64,000 nt of DNA from Bacillus_CJ salitolerans (GCF_042680805.1 NZ_JBHUEM010000028.1:1-64000), one strand, 5' to 3'; shown: positions 41,770 through 51,043, numbered from the stretch's first letter. The notes: generated by a model from the letters alone, not told the origin. A program made the numbers and translations.

Positions 41770-44169
41770 GTGAAACAAGCCATTGTTTGGATGGTGGTGA
41801 TGTGCTTATGTGGCTGCATGCCTACAGAGGATCGTTCAGAGAGCCACACCTATAATGAAATTACGTATCGAAATATCGATTATCCATCTAGTAATCAAGC
41901 TGAAAGCATGGGGTTTAACGAAACGAAAACCTTATATGAAACAAATGATATGGAAGAGATTATTTATGATAGGCAAATCCTCGTAAAGCTGAATGAGGGA
42001 ACAAGATTAGATCTTGAACCATACCATTTACAGGAGATTGAGGCTTCCGAGCAAATGCAAAAGAGAAATATTACAATCTTGGCTGTGCCTTCGAATCAAA
42101 ATTTTGACGAGGTACTATCGTATTTGAGAGGATTGGAGAATGTTATCTACGCTGAGCCTAATTTTGTACAGGAGCCAAATGCAGTTCAATTTGATTCAAG
42201 GCAATGGTATGTGGAGCCTATTCATCTAAAACAAGCCTTAAGTTCCTTCCAAAGTCTACCTGAAGTTGTGATTGCCGTTTTAGATACTGGTGTTAATAGC
42301 TATCACCGGGAGTTAAGTGGGCAGGTGCTCCCTGGCTATGATTTTTTTGATCATGACACAACGACGAATGATTTATATAGTCATGGAACAGAAGTTGCGG
42401 GTGTGATTGCGAGCAAAGCAGACGGTATTGGTATGACAGGAGTGAACCCGTATTCGAAAATTTTACCGGTAAAAATATCTGATGCAGAAGGATATATTCC
42501 GGATAGTGCTGTTATCGAAGGGATTTATTATGCAATCGAACAAGAGGTAGATGTAATTAACATGAGCTATGGTAGCCCAGAATATAGTGTGATTGAAGAG
42601 GATGCTCTTAAGGAAGCCTTTGAGGCGGGGATAGTACTAGTGTCCTCGGCAGGGAATGAACCAAGTGGAATACCTAGCTATCCAGCGGCTTATCCCTTTG
42701 TCATTGGAGTCGGCGCAATTGATCAAAATTTGGCATTAGCAAACTTTTCTAATTTCGGAAAATGGGTGGACGTAGTAGCACCTGGGGTTGATATATTAGC
42801 TCCAGATGCAACAGGCAGATATGTGTATGCGAGTGGAACTTCTTTTTCTGCACCAATAGTTAGTGCGGTGGCTGGGTTATTAAAGGCTATCTATCCAACC
42901 TGGACACCAACACAAATTGAATGGGCACTTGAACGCGGGGCAATCGATTCTATAAAGCTTATGTCAAATCACGTAGGATATGGATTGATTGATGTACAAA
43001 AAAGCACGACTATTAGTCAGCGGGCTTCAACAGATACATCATATAATGAGCGAACAGCTCGTTCCATTCCCCTAAATAGTAAAATAATTGACACAATGGA
43101 GCATCCTTATGATCAAGATTGGTTTACTTTTACGGTGCCTAATGCTTCAAATATTACTGTAGAAATTTGGTATCATTCAGCATTTGTCGGAGGTTTGAAT
43201 ACAAAAATATATTCCAATTCAGTAACGATCAATCACTCAGTTAAAAGTGATATGAGAAGTGAAGCTGCATTTTTTTCATCACCAAGGACTTATTTTATTT
43301 CTGTTAAGGATAAGTATGGATTTTGGTCAGATTTACCATATACCGTCCAAATTAATGCTGAACCAGTTGTTGTAGAAGACACGGACATTCCAGTTATTTA
43401 TGAGATTGCACCAATCCTCCAAGGGGATACAACGGTAACTGGTAAAACAGAAGCGAATGCTTCCGTGTTTGTTAGTAGGAATGGACTATTTACGAATGAA
43501 GTGATGGCAGATTCATCTGGCAGGTTTAACTTGCTGATTCCTCCTCAGTTAGCTGGCTGGGAGCTCGATATTTGGGCGCAGGACGCAGAAGGGAATCAAA
43601 GTGAAGTCATTCAGCAAGTAGTACAGCCGAACGATGTTTCGACCTTTGCAGACGTTCAAATGTATGCCGAACAAATTAGTTTCTTAACCCAACTGGAATT
43701 ATTCAAAGGCTATGAGAACAATACCTTCAAACCTACGCACCCGATAACTAGGTTGCAAGCTGTTCAGGTGATACTTAGACAAATGAAAATAGATACGTTA
43801 GATGTGGAATCAACGATTGAATTTACAGATATGAAAAAGGGTAACTACGGCTATGAAGCTGTTGCAAAGGCGGTAGAGTTAGGGATTGTAACAGGTAAGC
43901 CTGGAGGTGCGTTTGATCCGAACGGGATTCTGACTAGAGCTCAAATGGCGAAAATTATAACAGAAGCCTATAAACTTGAAAGTCAAGAAACCACTAATTT
44001 TTCAGATGTAGGAGAAGAACACTGGGCCTATCACTATATTAATCATTTAACGAATACTGGTATTTCTACGGGCTATGCGGATCAAACATTTCATCCAAAT
44101 GAACCTATAACAAGACAGCATTTTGCCTTATTCATGACAAGACTATTTCAATATGGATTTGCGAAATGA
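41770..44169 (+). CDS. Lipid-anchored subtilisin-like protease with three SLH domains
   Basis: GTG 41770 follows AAAGGGGGGCTTGCG. The N-terminus is a lipoprotein signal (IVWMVVMCLCGC, Cys at residue 16). An I9-like pro-region lies at about 65-140. The S8 peptidase domain (150-415) has Asp172 in AVLDTGVNS, His205 in SHGTEVAG, Asn296 in SSAGNEPSG and Ser358 in ASGTSFSAP. A pre-peptidase C-terminal-like and Ig-like region follows (430-610). The last 170 residues are three S-layer homology repeats (FADVQMYAEQIS, FTDMKKGNYGYE, FSDVGEEHWAYH). So it is tethered both to the membrane and to wall polymers, a rare combination. All catalytic residues are intact. Confidence 0.9.
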   Translation: MKQAIVWMVVMCLCGCMPTEDRSESHTYNEITYRNIDYPSSNQAESMGFNETKTLYETNDMEEIIYDRQILVKLNEGTRLDLEPYHLQEIEASEQMQKRNITILAVPSNQNFDEVLSYLRGLENVIYAEPNFVQEPNAVQFDSRQWYVEPIHLKQALSSFQSLPEVVIAVLDTGVNSYHRELSGQVLPGYDFFDHDTTTNDLYSHGTEVAGVIASKADGIGMTGVNPYSKILPVKISDAEGYIPDSAVIEGIYYAIEQEVDVINMSYGSPEYSVIEEDALKEAFEAGIVLVSSAGNEPSGIPSYPAAYPFVIGVGAIDQNLALANFSNFGKWVDVVAPGVDILAPDATGRYVYASGTSFSAPIVSAVAGLLKAIYPTWTPTQIEWALERGAIDSIKLMSNHVGYGLIDVQKSTTISQRASTDTSYNERTARSIPLNSKIIDTMEHPYDQDWFTFTVPNASNITVEIWYHSAFVGGLNTKIYSNSVTINHSVKSDMRSEAAFFSSPRTYFISVKDKYGFWSDLPYTVQINAEPVVVEDTDIPVIYEIAPILQGDTTVTGKTEANASVFVSRNGLFTNEVMADSSGRFNLLIPPQLAGWELDIWAQDAEGNQSEVIQQVVQPNDVSTFADVQMYAEQISFLTQLELFKGYENNTFKPTHPITRLQAVQVILRQMKIDTLDVESTIEFTDMKKGNYGYEAVAKAVELGIVTGKPGGAFDPNGILTRAQMAKIITEAYKLESQETTNFSDVGEEHWAYHYINHLTNTGISTGYADQTFHPNEPITRQHFALFMTRLFQYGFAK

Positions 44170-44178
44170 TGTAGACAA

Positions 44179-44216
44179 TCAAAAACCTCTGCACCAGATA
44201 GGGCAGAGGTTTTTGA
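44179..44216 (+). terminator. Terminator of the SLH protease gene
   Basis: TCAAAAACCTCTGC (44179-44192) is exactly complementary to GCAGAGGTTTTTGA (44203-44216). Confidence 0.92.
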
Positions 44217-44404
44217 TAGGACAAACTTAATGATTGCAGTTACAAAACTTAGGAATTAAGGAATGAAAAGCTTTTAGGGTTAATCTGATTATAGCATCTA
44301 TTTTAAATAATGTAAATATTCAAATTAATTGTAATTTAAATTAATTTATAAACAACATTTATAATGGTATTCTATCATTATTTACATCAAAAGGAGATTG
44401 TCTT

Positions 44405-45007
44405 ATGCACGTGAAACGATTGCTATTTTATTTAGTAGGGCTGACCATTCTTTCATTAGGGGTTAGTTTTACCATTAAGTCTGACTTAGGAGCGGGTCCT
44501 TGGGATGCGTTAAATGTCGGGCTCTCAACTACATTTGGATTGACGGTTGGGAGCTGGGTCATTATTGTTGGATTAGCTCTTATCGTCATTAATGCGATTT
44601 TACTCAAGGAGCGTCCAGATATTTTTGCAATTTTTACGATCGTAATTGTTGGAGGGTACATTGATTTCTGGTTAATTTATGTGTTAGCAAAGTGGGATCC
44701 AGCAAGCTTTGTTATGAAGCTTGTCGTATTAATGGTTGGTCTTTTGTTCCTTTCACTTGGAATTGCCATCTATCTTCAAGCAAAATATCCACTCATCCCT
44801 ATTGACCGGTTCATGCTTGCCATTCAAGCAAGGATTAAAGTGAATCTAATGGTGGCAAAAACAATAGGAGAAGTGACTGCACTGCTTCTTGCCTTATTAT
44901 TTAAGGGTCCAATTGGAATTGGCACGATTATCATCGCGCTTTCGGTTGGTCCTTTTGTTCAGATCTTTTTCCCGAGGATGGAGAGACTGAAGGAAAAGTG
45001 GAGTTGA
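44405..45007 (+). CDS. YczE/YitT-family membrane protein
   Basis: A 200-residue protein with five TM helices of the YczE/YyaS/YitT family. Signatures are GVSFTIKSDLGAGPWDALNV at the end of helix 1 and YPLIPIDRFMLAIQ in the C-terminal half. Its role is unknown; B. subtilis YczE affects bacillomycin and surfactin-type synthesis. ATG 44405 follows AAAAGGAGATTG. The upstream 80 bp are extremely AT-rich with the dyad TAATTTAAATTA near 44335, which might be a regulator site. Confidence 0.82.
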   Translation: MHVKRLLFYLVGLTILSLGVSFTIKSDLGAGPWDALNVGLSTTFGLTVGSWVIIVGLALIVINAILLKERPDIFAIFTIVIVGGYIDFWLIYVLAKWDPASFVMKLVVLMVGLLFLSLGIAIYLQAKYPLIPIDRFMLAIQARIKVNLMVAKTIGEVTALLLALLFKGPIGIGTIIIALSVGPFVQIFFPRMERLKEKWS

Positions 45008-45102
45008 TTTTTTTTAAGGTTTCATGGATAAAGTCCTTTTGTTTAGAAAAAACTAGGGACAACTATAAGTAGTGTTATCCATGAAAGGAGCAAAACAAAA
45101 AA

Positions 45103-45921
45103 ATGAAAAAAGTAATGGTTGCTATCGTTACATCTTTATTATTCATATCATTCTCAAGTGTTACATGTGCTGAACAGAAGAAGGCTGATGATAAAGTAAA
45201 AGCTGAGTCAAGTGTTAAAATCCCAAATTCGGTACTCAATATTTCAAAGGACAACACATATCCAAACCCTACGCAAGATTTACCTTACTTACAACCGAGT
45301 AGCTTAGCACAGCAGCTACTCGATACGTCAGATGTAAAAATTGAAAATCCTGATCTCATTCGCATGCTGAACGAGACTACGATTTCAGATGCACCTTTGG
45401 CGTTTGGATATAGAGCAACAATTTATATGGGGCAATGGCCTCTTAACTACGAATCGAATGAAACAAGTGTAAACTGGGAATATCAAAAGATAAATACAAA
45501 CTATTCAGATAACCGTGGCGGAAAATCACCACAACAAATCTACTATAAGCAAGAAGCGGAAAAGCATGTAAAGGGTGGATTAACCGCGAAAATTTCCAAT
45601 TCAGAAGACGTCAAAAAAATGATGATGTTAAAATCAATGCAAAAAACAAATCTTCCTCTATCCTTCCATACAGTCATTGGCTATGGTACGAAAAAGGATC
45701 AAGTATACAATGTGGCACCTAAGAAGATGGGTTATTTATATGCCTATGCACCTGCTGTAAACGAAAAAGGAAAAGTCACATTTGGTGAAGTATACCTTGT
45801 GTTAAAAGGAAATAAAAAAAGTATTGTCGTGAAAAATGTAACATCACAAGGAATTGGCGCATGGATTCCGATTCAAGACCACGTATCATTTGGGTATGTC
45901 GTGTCTGATCGACCTAGATAA
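45103..45921 (+). CDS. yfkD: YfkD-family exported protein
   Basis: A 272-residue protein with a signal peptide (cleavage near SSVTCA) that matches YfkD: PNSVLNISKDNTYPNPTQDL, FGYRATIYMGQWPLNYES, GGKSPQQIYYKQEAEKHVKG and a C-terminus ending FGYVVSDRPR. It is probably membrane-attached or secreted. Function is unknown, though it is conserved in Bacillus. ATG 45103 follows GAAAGGAGC. It keeps its B. subtilis position between yfkF and yfkC in the backbone, while other genes have been inserted on both sides. Confidence 0.92.
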   Translation: MKKVMVAIVTSLLFISFSSVTCAEQKKADDKVKAESSVKIPNSVLNISKDNTYPNPTQDLPYLQPSSLAQQLLDTSDVKIENPDLIRMLNETTISDAPLAFGYRATIYMGQWPLNYESNETSVNWEYQKINTNYSDNRGGKSPQQIYYKQEAEKHVKGGLTAKISNSEDVKKMMMLKSMQKTNLPLSFHTVIGYGTKKDQVYNVAPKKMGYLYAYAPAVNEKGKVTFGEVYLVLKGNKKSIVVKNVTSQGIGAWIPIQDHVSFGYVVSDRPR

Positions 45922-45930
45922 TGGAATAAA

Positions 45931-45968
45931 AAAATGCTGTTGACAGTACTGTCTCAACAGCATTTTTC
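45931..45968. terminator. Convergent terminator after yfkD
   Basis: AAAATGCTGTTGA (45931-45943) pairs with TCAACAGCATTTT (45954-45966). Confidence 0.92.
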
Positions 45969-45978
45969 TTTGAATCCT

Positions 45979-46353
45979 TTATTCTGTTTCCCATTCTCCG
46001 AAATCTTCTGCTTGTTCGCATTTCTTAGCGATTAATTCTGTGTGATACTGTATCCACTTAATCTCTTTTCCGTTTTCATCATAAAAGAAAAAGGTATATG
46101 CGCCCTTACACGTTCCAACAAAAGAAAGTTCGAAAAAAGGTAAATCTCCGTTATGTTCATAGATAATCGTATTTTCATTAACGGTTCCTTGGTAGGAATG
46201 TCTGACCGTTACGTTCCTTGAGTTTGTTAAATGAACATCAAATCTTACTTCGGTTGAGGTTGCTATTCCAGGTGAAACACTATTTGCATGTGCTTGGAAT
46301 GGAACTGTACATACGATTAGAGCTATTATCATCATTTGAAAATATTTTTTCAT
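45979..46353 (-). CDS. Small exported protein (124 aa)
   Basis: An N-terminal signal peptide (MKKYFQMMIIALIVCTVPF, cleavage after QAHA) precedes about 100 residues of beta-rich sequence: VRFDVHLTNSRNVTVRHSY, DLPFFELSFVGTCKGAYTFF. Two Cys (in GTCKG and KKCEQ) could form a disulfide. I do not recognise the family. ATG 46353 follows GGGAGGCTTACA. It converges on yfkD and lies at the edge of a run of decayed genes, but itself shows no damage. Confidence 0.72.
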   Translation of the reverse strand: MKKYFQMMIIALIVCTVPFQAHANSVSPGIATSTEVRFDVHLTNSRNVTVRHSYQGTVNENTIIYEHNGDLPFFELSFVGTCKGAYTFFFYDENGKEIKWIQYHTELIAKKCEQAEDFGEWETE

Positions 46354-46412
46354 TGTAAGCCTCCCATATTCTCAATCTAACTATTGCGATTATTTTCTCG
46401 TAGAAATACTAG

Positions 46413-46770
46413 CTAGTCAATAGCCTTTTCCTTTTTAAACCCATATTTTCGCTGAGCAAGGTATAGGAAAATCCCTAGTGTTATGACCGACCATAGTAAG
46501 GAATTTCCAGGATTAATGGAGGTTACAACGAAAAGGGATGGAATTTCGCCAAAGGCTGAGTTATCCATCGTAAGAAACCAGCCGTGCAGCATGTTGTTAG
46601 CCGTATGAGCACCGATTGTTAATTCAGCACTATTTGTTTTAGCGGAAATATAACACCAGATGATGCCAGCCAATACATAGTCCATCCCTACAAGTAAAGG
46701 GGAATAGCTCATTTCAGGATTCCAAAAATGAAGCGATCCAAATATTAAATTTATCCCGGAAGCAGAAGTT
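46413..46770 (-). pseudogene. CPBP intramembrane protease, C-terminal remnant
   Basis: The frame from 46413 is open upstream to about 46770 without a start signal. It encodes FGSLHFWNPEMSYSPLL, a TM helix, then GAHTANNMLHGWF, the third conserved motif (HxxxN) of CPBP/Abi proteases, and a last TM helix. The first two motifs (EExxxR and FxxxH context) that hold the catalytic Glu are missing, so about half the protein is lost. An ATG at 46712 lies in the middle of the conserved region. It is the first of four adjacent decayed genes. Confidence 0.8.
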
Positions 46771-46820
46771 CTTACTGGGATGACGCACTGGGCCTACCGA
46801 AATAAGGAAGTGTGTGTTGG

Positions 46821-47403
46821 TTGAAAAAAGAATTATATTTTGTATTAGGTAGCCCTAATTTTACTAGAGATCCGCGGCATGTTCTAAGAAGCGATTAAGG
46901 GGGAGAATTACCCTTCTTCAATTTTGCGAAAAAGCTGAAGGAAGTTAGTAGATTCAGAGAGGCTTAATCTGGCTAGGGATCTACTAAGTATTTGTCGGGA
47001 ACATCAGATACCTTTCATTTTAAATGATGATATTGATCTTGCGCTTGAAATAGATGCGGATGGTATTCATATTGGCCAAGAAGATGAATCGACGATGAGT
47101 GCTCGTGAAAGAATCGGTGATAAGATTCTTGGTGTGTCTGCTCATAATGTTGAAGAAGCACACGCTGCGGTGAAAGCTGGGGCAGACTACCTTGGTGTTG
47201 GCCCTATGTATGAAACATCGACAAAAACAGATATTAGAGAAGTACAAGGTCCTGAAGTGATTGAGTTAATTAGAGAAGCGGGAGTGATATTACCCATCGT
47301 AGGAATTGGTGGGATATCTCAAGGTAAGGTAGAAGCTGTTATAAAAGCTGGTCCAGATGGTGAAGATGTTATATCGGCGATTAGTAATGCAGTTTCACAA
47401 TGA
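46821..47403 (+). pseudogene. thiE: Thiamine-phosphate synthase ThiE, frameshifted
   Basis: TTG 46821 encodes LYFVLGSPNFTRDPRHVL, the ThiE start, then a stop at about 46888. After shifted and damaged sequence (PFFNFAKKL, about 46909-46980) the frame resumes: LLSICREHQIPFILNDDIDL, then DGIHIGQEDE, GVSAHNVEEA, DYLGVGPMYETSTKTD and LPIVGIGGIS. These are the pyrophosphate- and thiazole-binding blocks of ThiE. At least one stop and a short deletion inactivate it. ThiE joins the two thiamine halves, so thiC here needs another thiE copy in the genome. Confidence 0.9.
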
Positions 47404-47618
47404 AACTTAAAAGAAATTGAAATGTTTCACGGGAAAAATAAGAGCCTTAGGTGAAGTCTAACTTTCTTACTATAAAAAATGCAAAAAAAAAGGTAAAGAA
47501 TCATAGGGTAAAAAACAACACTTGTATTGTAAAATCTTTAAATAGTTGAATGTATAGTTTCTTCATATTGTAAAATACTAAAATAATTATTATGACAAAG
47601 AAAGGAATATTTTACTGT

Positions 47619-48068
47619 ATGAAAAGGTACTGGGTAATATTCTTTATTTTATTTCTAATTTCAGGGTGTCAAGTACAAGAAAGAACGACAAATTTATTTT
47701 TGATACCAGAAGGACACATTGGTTGGGTGTTTGCAGGATTTAATCAATCAGAATATGAAGAGCTACAAAAAGAAGGCGATTTTTTAATATTTAAATTCGA
47801 TAATAATGGTGAATTGAGGACCTCAACTATGTATCCAGAAACTGGAGTAGCTAGAGATCAATTTTATTATATGAATAAGAATGGAAAGAAAGGAAAGGAA
47901 ATTGATCAAGAAACAATGATTCATGGGATGGCAATTGGTAATATTGGTGAAGTTAAAGAAAAAATTGAAACTTCGGCTACTCAAGTTTTGTTTTTTTTCG
48001 TTGGAACTGAAGAAGATTATAATAACGCTAAACCATTTGAGTTTCCTGAGGATTTAAAGGATTTTTGA
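47619..48068 (+). CDS. Lipoprotein, DUF6843-like
   Basis: ATG 47619 has AAAGGAATAT upstream and starts a lipoprotein signal (RYWVIFFILFLISGC, Cys at residue 17). The exported part opens FLIPEGHIGWVFAGFNQSEY, then IFKFDNNGELRTSTMYPETG. The PEGxxGWV start and the stretch about a readable 'tick' of LRTS resemble DUF6843 domains, as I remember them. An ATG at 47592 has no ribosome site. The gene appears intact, though it stands within the decayed region between thiE and an ABC fragment. Confidence 0.65.
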   Translation: MKRYWVIFFILFLISGCQVQERTTNLFLIPEGHIGWVFAGFNQSEYEELQKEGDFLIFKFDNNGELRTSTMYPETGVARDQFYYMNKNGKKGKEIDQETMIHGMAIGNIGEVKEKIETSATQVLFFFVGTEEDYNNAKPFEFPEDLKDF

Positions 48069-48099
48069 TACGAAATGATATTATACAGTTTTATCCATA

Positions 48100-48390
48100 G
48101 ATATTTCCATTGGTGGGCCTGAGGAATATTGAGCTTGTCTAGTAAATTGTAAATCGTATTATGTGGGGCAGTATCAACCCTCTTATAAATCTCATAGCTT
48201 GGATATCCATCGTGTTTCCGAATATTCTTACTGTACCGTTTGGGAATATGTGTGCTTCGAAATCGAAATCGATACCAGGAGAACCTGTCAGTGCAAGAGG
48301 ATTGCCACAAGTACAAGTAAGGCGAATTCTTACATAGTTTAGACCACTACCTAAAATATAGGAATTTAAACGTGACGCCTTCTTGAGCAA
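48100..48390 (-). pseudogene. Frameshifted fragment of a secreted-domain protein (DUF3238-like)
   Basis: One minus frame (from 48390) reads SGLNYVRIRLTCTCGNPLAL, then GIDFDFEAHIFPNGTVRIFG; another (ending near 48100) reads HDGYPSYEIYKRVDTAPHNT. Together they run as one continuous domain broken by a frameshift near 48210. The order (a beta domain, then a GYPxYEIY block) resembles DUF3238-type exported proteins from memory. No start or signal peptide remains. The C-terminal part overlaps the end of the lipoprotein gene on the other strand. Confidence 0.5.
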
Positions 48391-48486
48391 TATAGTATAT
48401 CCATTCGGAACCGTTCCATTTTCTTTGTTTAGTTATACCCACATATCTTTCTTGTGAAACACCTAACGTAGTTTAAAAATGACACC

Positions 48487-48776
48487 ACCTTTTATGAGAA
48501 AAATAGGACTGGGGACTTAATGGCGCTTGCCCCCAATGATTTAAAAGCTAGTTCATTAACAACAGGATTTGGAATTCTTACCTTACTCGATTCAAGCGTG
48601 TTTATGCTAACCATCCTTTTTACATTGGGTATCTTGATTAGCTGGAGCATACATTTGCTGCATTAATTCCATTACCATTAATTGCTGTTTCCATTAGCAT
48701 TTATAGCAAAAAGATTCACCAACGTTTCACAGAAGCACAGACGCATTTGGAACAATGAATGACCAAGTCTTAGATG
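48487..48776 (+). pseudogene. ABC multidrug exporter fragment
   Basis: From 48490 the + strand reads FYEKNRTGDLMALAPNDLKA, then GFGILTLLDSSVFMLTILFT, the coupling-helix region of a B. subtilis YheI/BmrC-like ABC exporter membrane domain. A stop interrupts at about 48663, the frame continues IPLPLIAVSISIYSKKIHQR with FTEAQ, and a second shift gives FGTMNDQVLD up to about 48776, where it meets the 3' end of the MscS gene. N-terminus, the rest of the membrane domain and the ATPase domain are all absent. Confidence 0.82.
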
Positions 48777-49615
48777 ATCGGTGTCTCTGTATTTGAAAAA
48801 AATGTTCTTTCTTCGGCCATTTGGATTTCTTGCGCGTACATTTCCTCAGCAATGGCTCTTCTTGTGCTTTTTGAAGCGTCCCAATAATAGCGGTCCTCAA
48901 CAAGACCTGTAATTGTATATTCATAGCCCTTAAAATTCGCATTTAAAGAAGTCATCCCATACACTTGAAAGGGTTCAACGATACAATTCTCTACATCCTT
49001 TTTTAAGCAAAATGAAATATCTTCATTTAGCCGCTCGCACACCTTCTCTAGGACAGAAAATACAGTTGCAGGATTTTCACGATAGCTCACGACCACTCGT
49101 TCAATTACTCTCATTCGGTCGATATTGAAGTTCTGAATTTGTTTAATTTCACCATTACTAATGGTTAGGAGCTTTCCGCTCCATTCTCTTACCTTTAGAA
49201 AACGAAGCCCAATATCTTCGACTGTTCCATTGAACGTATTATTGACGGTAACGAAATCGCCTTTATGAAGCTGTTTTTCATAAATTAAGAAAATACCAGC
49301 TAAAATATCTCGGATTAAGCTTTGAGCACCAAAGCCGATGATAATTCCGACCACCCCAGCACCGGCAAGTACTTTTCCAAAATCATCAACAAAGAGGGAC
49401 GTTGCATACAATCCAATTCCAATAATGGCTGTATACCTTGTAAAGGAACGAATCATGCTTTCAATCGTTTTTTCTTTTCGTTCTTCAAAAAATTCGGTTC
49501 GCAGAAAAAACTTGTGGACAGACTTATCCACAAATTTTATCGCGATAAGAGCAAGTAATATAACAACAACAAGCTGGGAGGCAGGGTGCCTCCAAAGTAG
49601 TTCCAAAGATTCCAT
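48770..49615 (-). CDS. yfkC: Small-conductance mechanosensitive channel, MscS family (YfkC)
   Basis: A 281-residue MscS-like channel. TM helices at about 15-32, 58-78 and the pore helix GAGVVGIIIGFGAQSLIRD. The beta domain then starts with GDFVTVNNTFNGTVEDIGLR, typical of the family. The channel opens on membrane tension to relieve hypo-osmotic shock. ATG 49615 follows GAGGTAAGGTA. It lies 4 bp downstream of yfkA in the same direction, as in B. subtilis. Its last codons run into the ABC-fragment scar, so its C-terminus may have been altered by the rearrangement. Confidence 0.9.
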   Translation of the reverse strand: MESLELLWRHPASQLVVVILLALIAIKFVDKSVHKFFLRTEFFEERKEKTIESMIRSFTRYTAIIGIGLYATSLFVDDFGKVLAGAGVVGIIIGFGAQSLIRDILAGIFLIYEKQLHKGDFVTVNNTFNGTVEDIGLRFLKVREWSGKLLTISNGEIKQIQNFNIDRMRVIERVVVSYRENPATVFSVLEKVCERLNEDISFCLKKDVENCIVEPFQVYGMTSLNANFKGYEYTITGLVEDRYYWDASKSTRRAIAEEMYAQEIQMAEERTFFSNTETPII

Positions 49616-49619
49616 TACC

Positions 49620-50750
49620 TTACCTCATTTTCTCAAGTTTTGCTTGGCGGGTCTGGAAGTCGGTATCTGTGTAGTAGCTATTTTTCACTAAAACATTCGG
49701 ACCTAGACATTGAACTGCAGGGCAGTGACAATTTAACTCATTAGCTGTTTTAGAAGCCATCCATGTATCATATGCTTCCTGGAAGGTCGTATTTGTAATA
49801 TTTCCGAGTGCTGGTGTGTCACCAAAATCCGTGACAATGATATCACCAGAAAAAATATTGACATTGAGCCTTGAACGACCATCTGGATCATTACGTACTG
49901 TTACGTTTTTACTTGAATAGAGTCGCTTTAGTAGGGCTAGATCTTCTTTATCATCACTACAAGGATAAAAAGGTAAGGTTCCAAACAGCATCCAAACGTT
50001 CTCATCCCGGAAATCAAGAAGGTGATGAATAGAGTCGCGAATTTCCTCCTTCGTAAGAATGTCTAACGTACTTGCAAAATCACTCGGATACATCGGGTGA
50101 ACCTCATGCCTTTGACAGCCCATTTCCTCCACGATTTGCTTGTGAATGTCCTTTAAATAAGGGAGTGTGCGTTTGTTTAACATCGTTTCAGCCGAAACAA
50201 TGACTCCAGCACTCGTCAATTCTTTCGTATTCTCAATCATTTTATCAAAGTACACCTTTCTTTGCTCGTGGCTAGGCTTTCGGTCCATCATCGCAAAGCC
50301 GCCTTCCATAAAGTCATCGAGCGTACCCCAGTTGTGGGAGATATGAAGGACATCTAAGTAAGGGATTATTTTTTTATAACGGTCAAGATCTAACGTTAAA
50401 TTCGAATTAATTTGTGTTCGAACACCTCGTTCATGGGCATACTGTAACAAAGGAACCACATAGTTTTCAACGGATTTTAATGAAAGCATTGGTTCCCCAC
50501 CCGTAATACTTAACGCACGTAAATGAGGAATCTCATCTAACCGTTTCAATAATAAATCAAGTGGAAGGGCATTTGGGTCCTTCGGCTGAAGCGTGTAACC
50601 GACTGCACAATGCTCACATCTCATATTGCATAGTGTAGTCGTTGTGAATTCAACGTTGGTTAGTGTCATCTTGCCATAATCTTGTATATCTAAATAAGCT
50701 TCCCACGGATCAAACGTAGGAGTAATTGGTTGTCTTGTAATTAGGGTCAT
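49620..50750 (-). CDS. yfkA: Radical-SAM protein YfkA(B)
   Basis: A 376-residue radical-SAM enzyme. Cys41, Cys45 and Cys48 in LCNMRCEHC bind the [4Fe-4S] cluster; ALSITGGEPMLS is the GGE motif. A second Cys-rich region near the C-terminus (LNCHCPAVQCLGPN) suggests a further cluster, a SPASM-like feature, matching the CxCxxxxC family mark of YfkAB proteins. Substrate unknown. ATG 50750 has GGAAGTTTGT upstream. It forms an operon with yfkC, and its order is as in B. subtilis. Confidence 0.9.
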   Translation of the reverse strand: MTLITRQPITPTFDPWEAYLDIQDYGKMTLTNVEFTTTTLCNMRCEHCAVGYTLQPKDPNALPLDLLLKRLDEIPHLRALSITGGEPMLSLKSVENYVVPLLQYAHERGVRTQINSNLTLDLDRYKKIIPYLDVLHISHNWGTLDDFMEGGFAMMDRKPSHEQRKVYFDKMIENTKELTSAGVIVSAETMLNKRTLPYLKDIHKQIVEEMGCQRHEVHPMYPSDFASTLDILTKEEIRDSIHHLLDFRDENVWMLFGTLPFYPCSDDKEDLALLKRLYSSKNVTVRNDPDGRSRLNVNIFSGDIIVTDFGDTPALGNITNTTFQEAYDTWMASKTANELNCHCPAVQCLGPNVLVKNSYYTDTDFQTRQAKLEKMR

Positions 50751-50832
50751 AACAAACTTCCTTTCGAAAAAATACCGTTTCTATGATATCGTGTAAAAGG
50801 ATAAATAACAATACGTAAGGAGAGAAACAAAA

Positions 50833-51027
50833 TTGGGCAAAGCCGTAACAAATAATGACTCACAAATATCTTACTTAAAAAATCGCTTAGAAATGTTCAT
50901 TGAAGTGATTGATCATTTAGACCCGGAGCATGCCGATCTAGAGGATATTGATCGTCTCATTCAAATGCTGGATGATATGGAAGTAAAAGTAGAACAGTTC
51001 AAGAAAGACGAGAGCACAGTCGAGTAG
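50833..51027 (+). CDS. SE1561-family small protein (YfjT-like)
   Basis: TTG 50833 follows AAGGAGAGAAAC. The 64-residue acidic, helical protein (SYLKNRLEMFIEVIDHLDP, ADLEDIDRLIQMLDDMEVK) matches the SE1561 family. No function is known. It stands divergent from yfkA, where yfjT lies in B. subtilis. Its last codons form the left arm of its own terminator. Confidence 0.82.
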   Translation: MGKAVTNNDSQISYLKNRLEMFIEVIDHLDPEHADLEDIDRLIQMLDDMEVKVEQFKKDESTVE

Positions 51028-51043
51028 GTCGGCTGTGTTTTTT
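51014..51043 (+). terminator. Terminator overlapping the end of the SE1561 gene
   Basis: CACAGTCGA (51015-51023) pairs with TCGGCTGTG (51029-51037), then six T. The stop codon TAG (51025-51027) is in the loop. Confidence 0.82.

Noticed and set aside
48139..48390. A working gene on the minus strand
   Set aside because: The domain is split between two frames and has no start or signal peptide, so I list it as a pseudogene.
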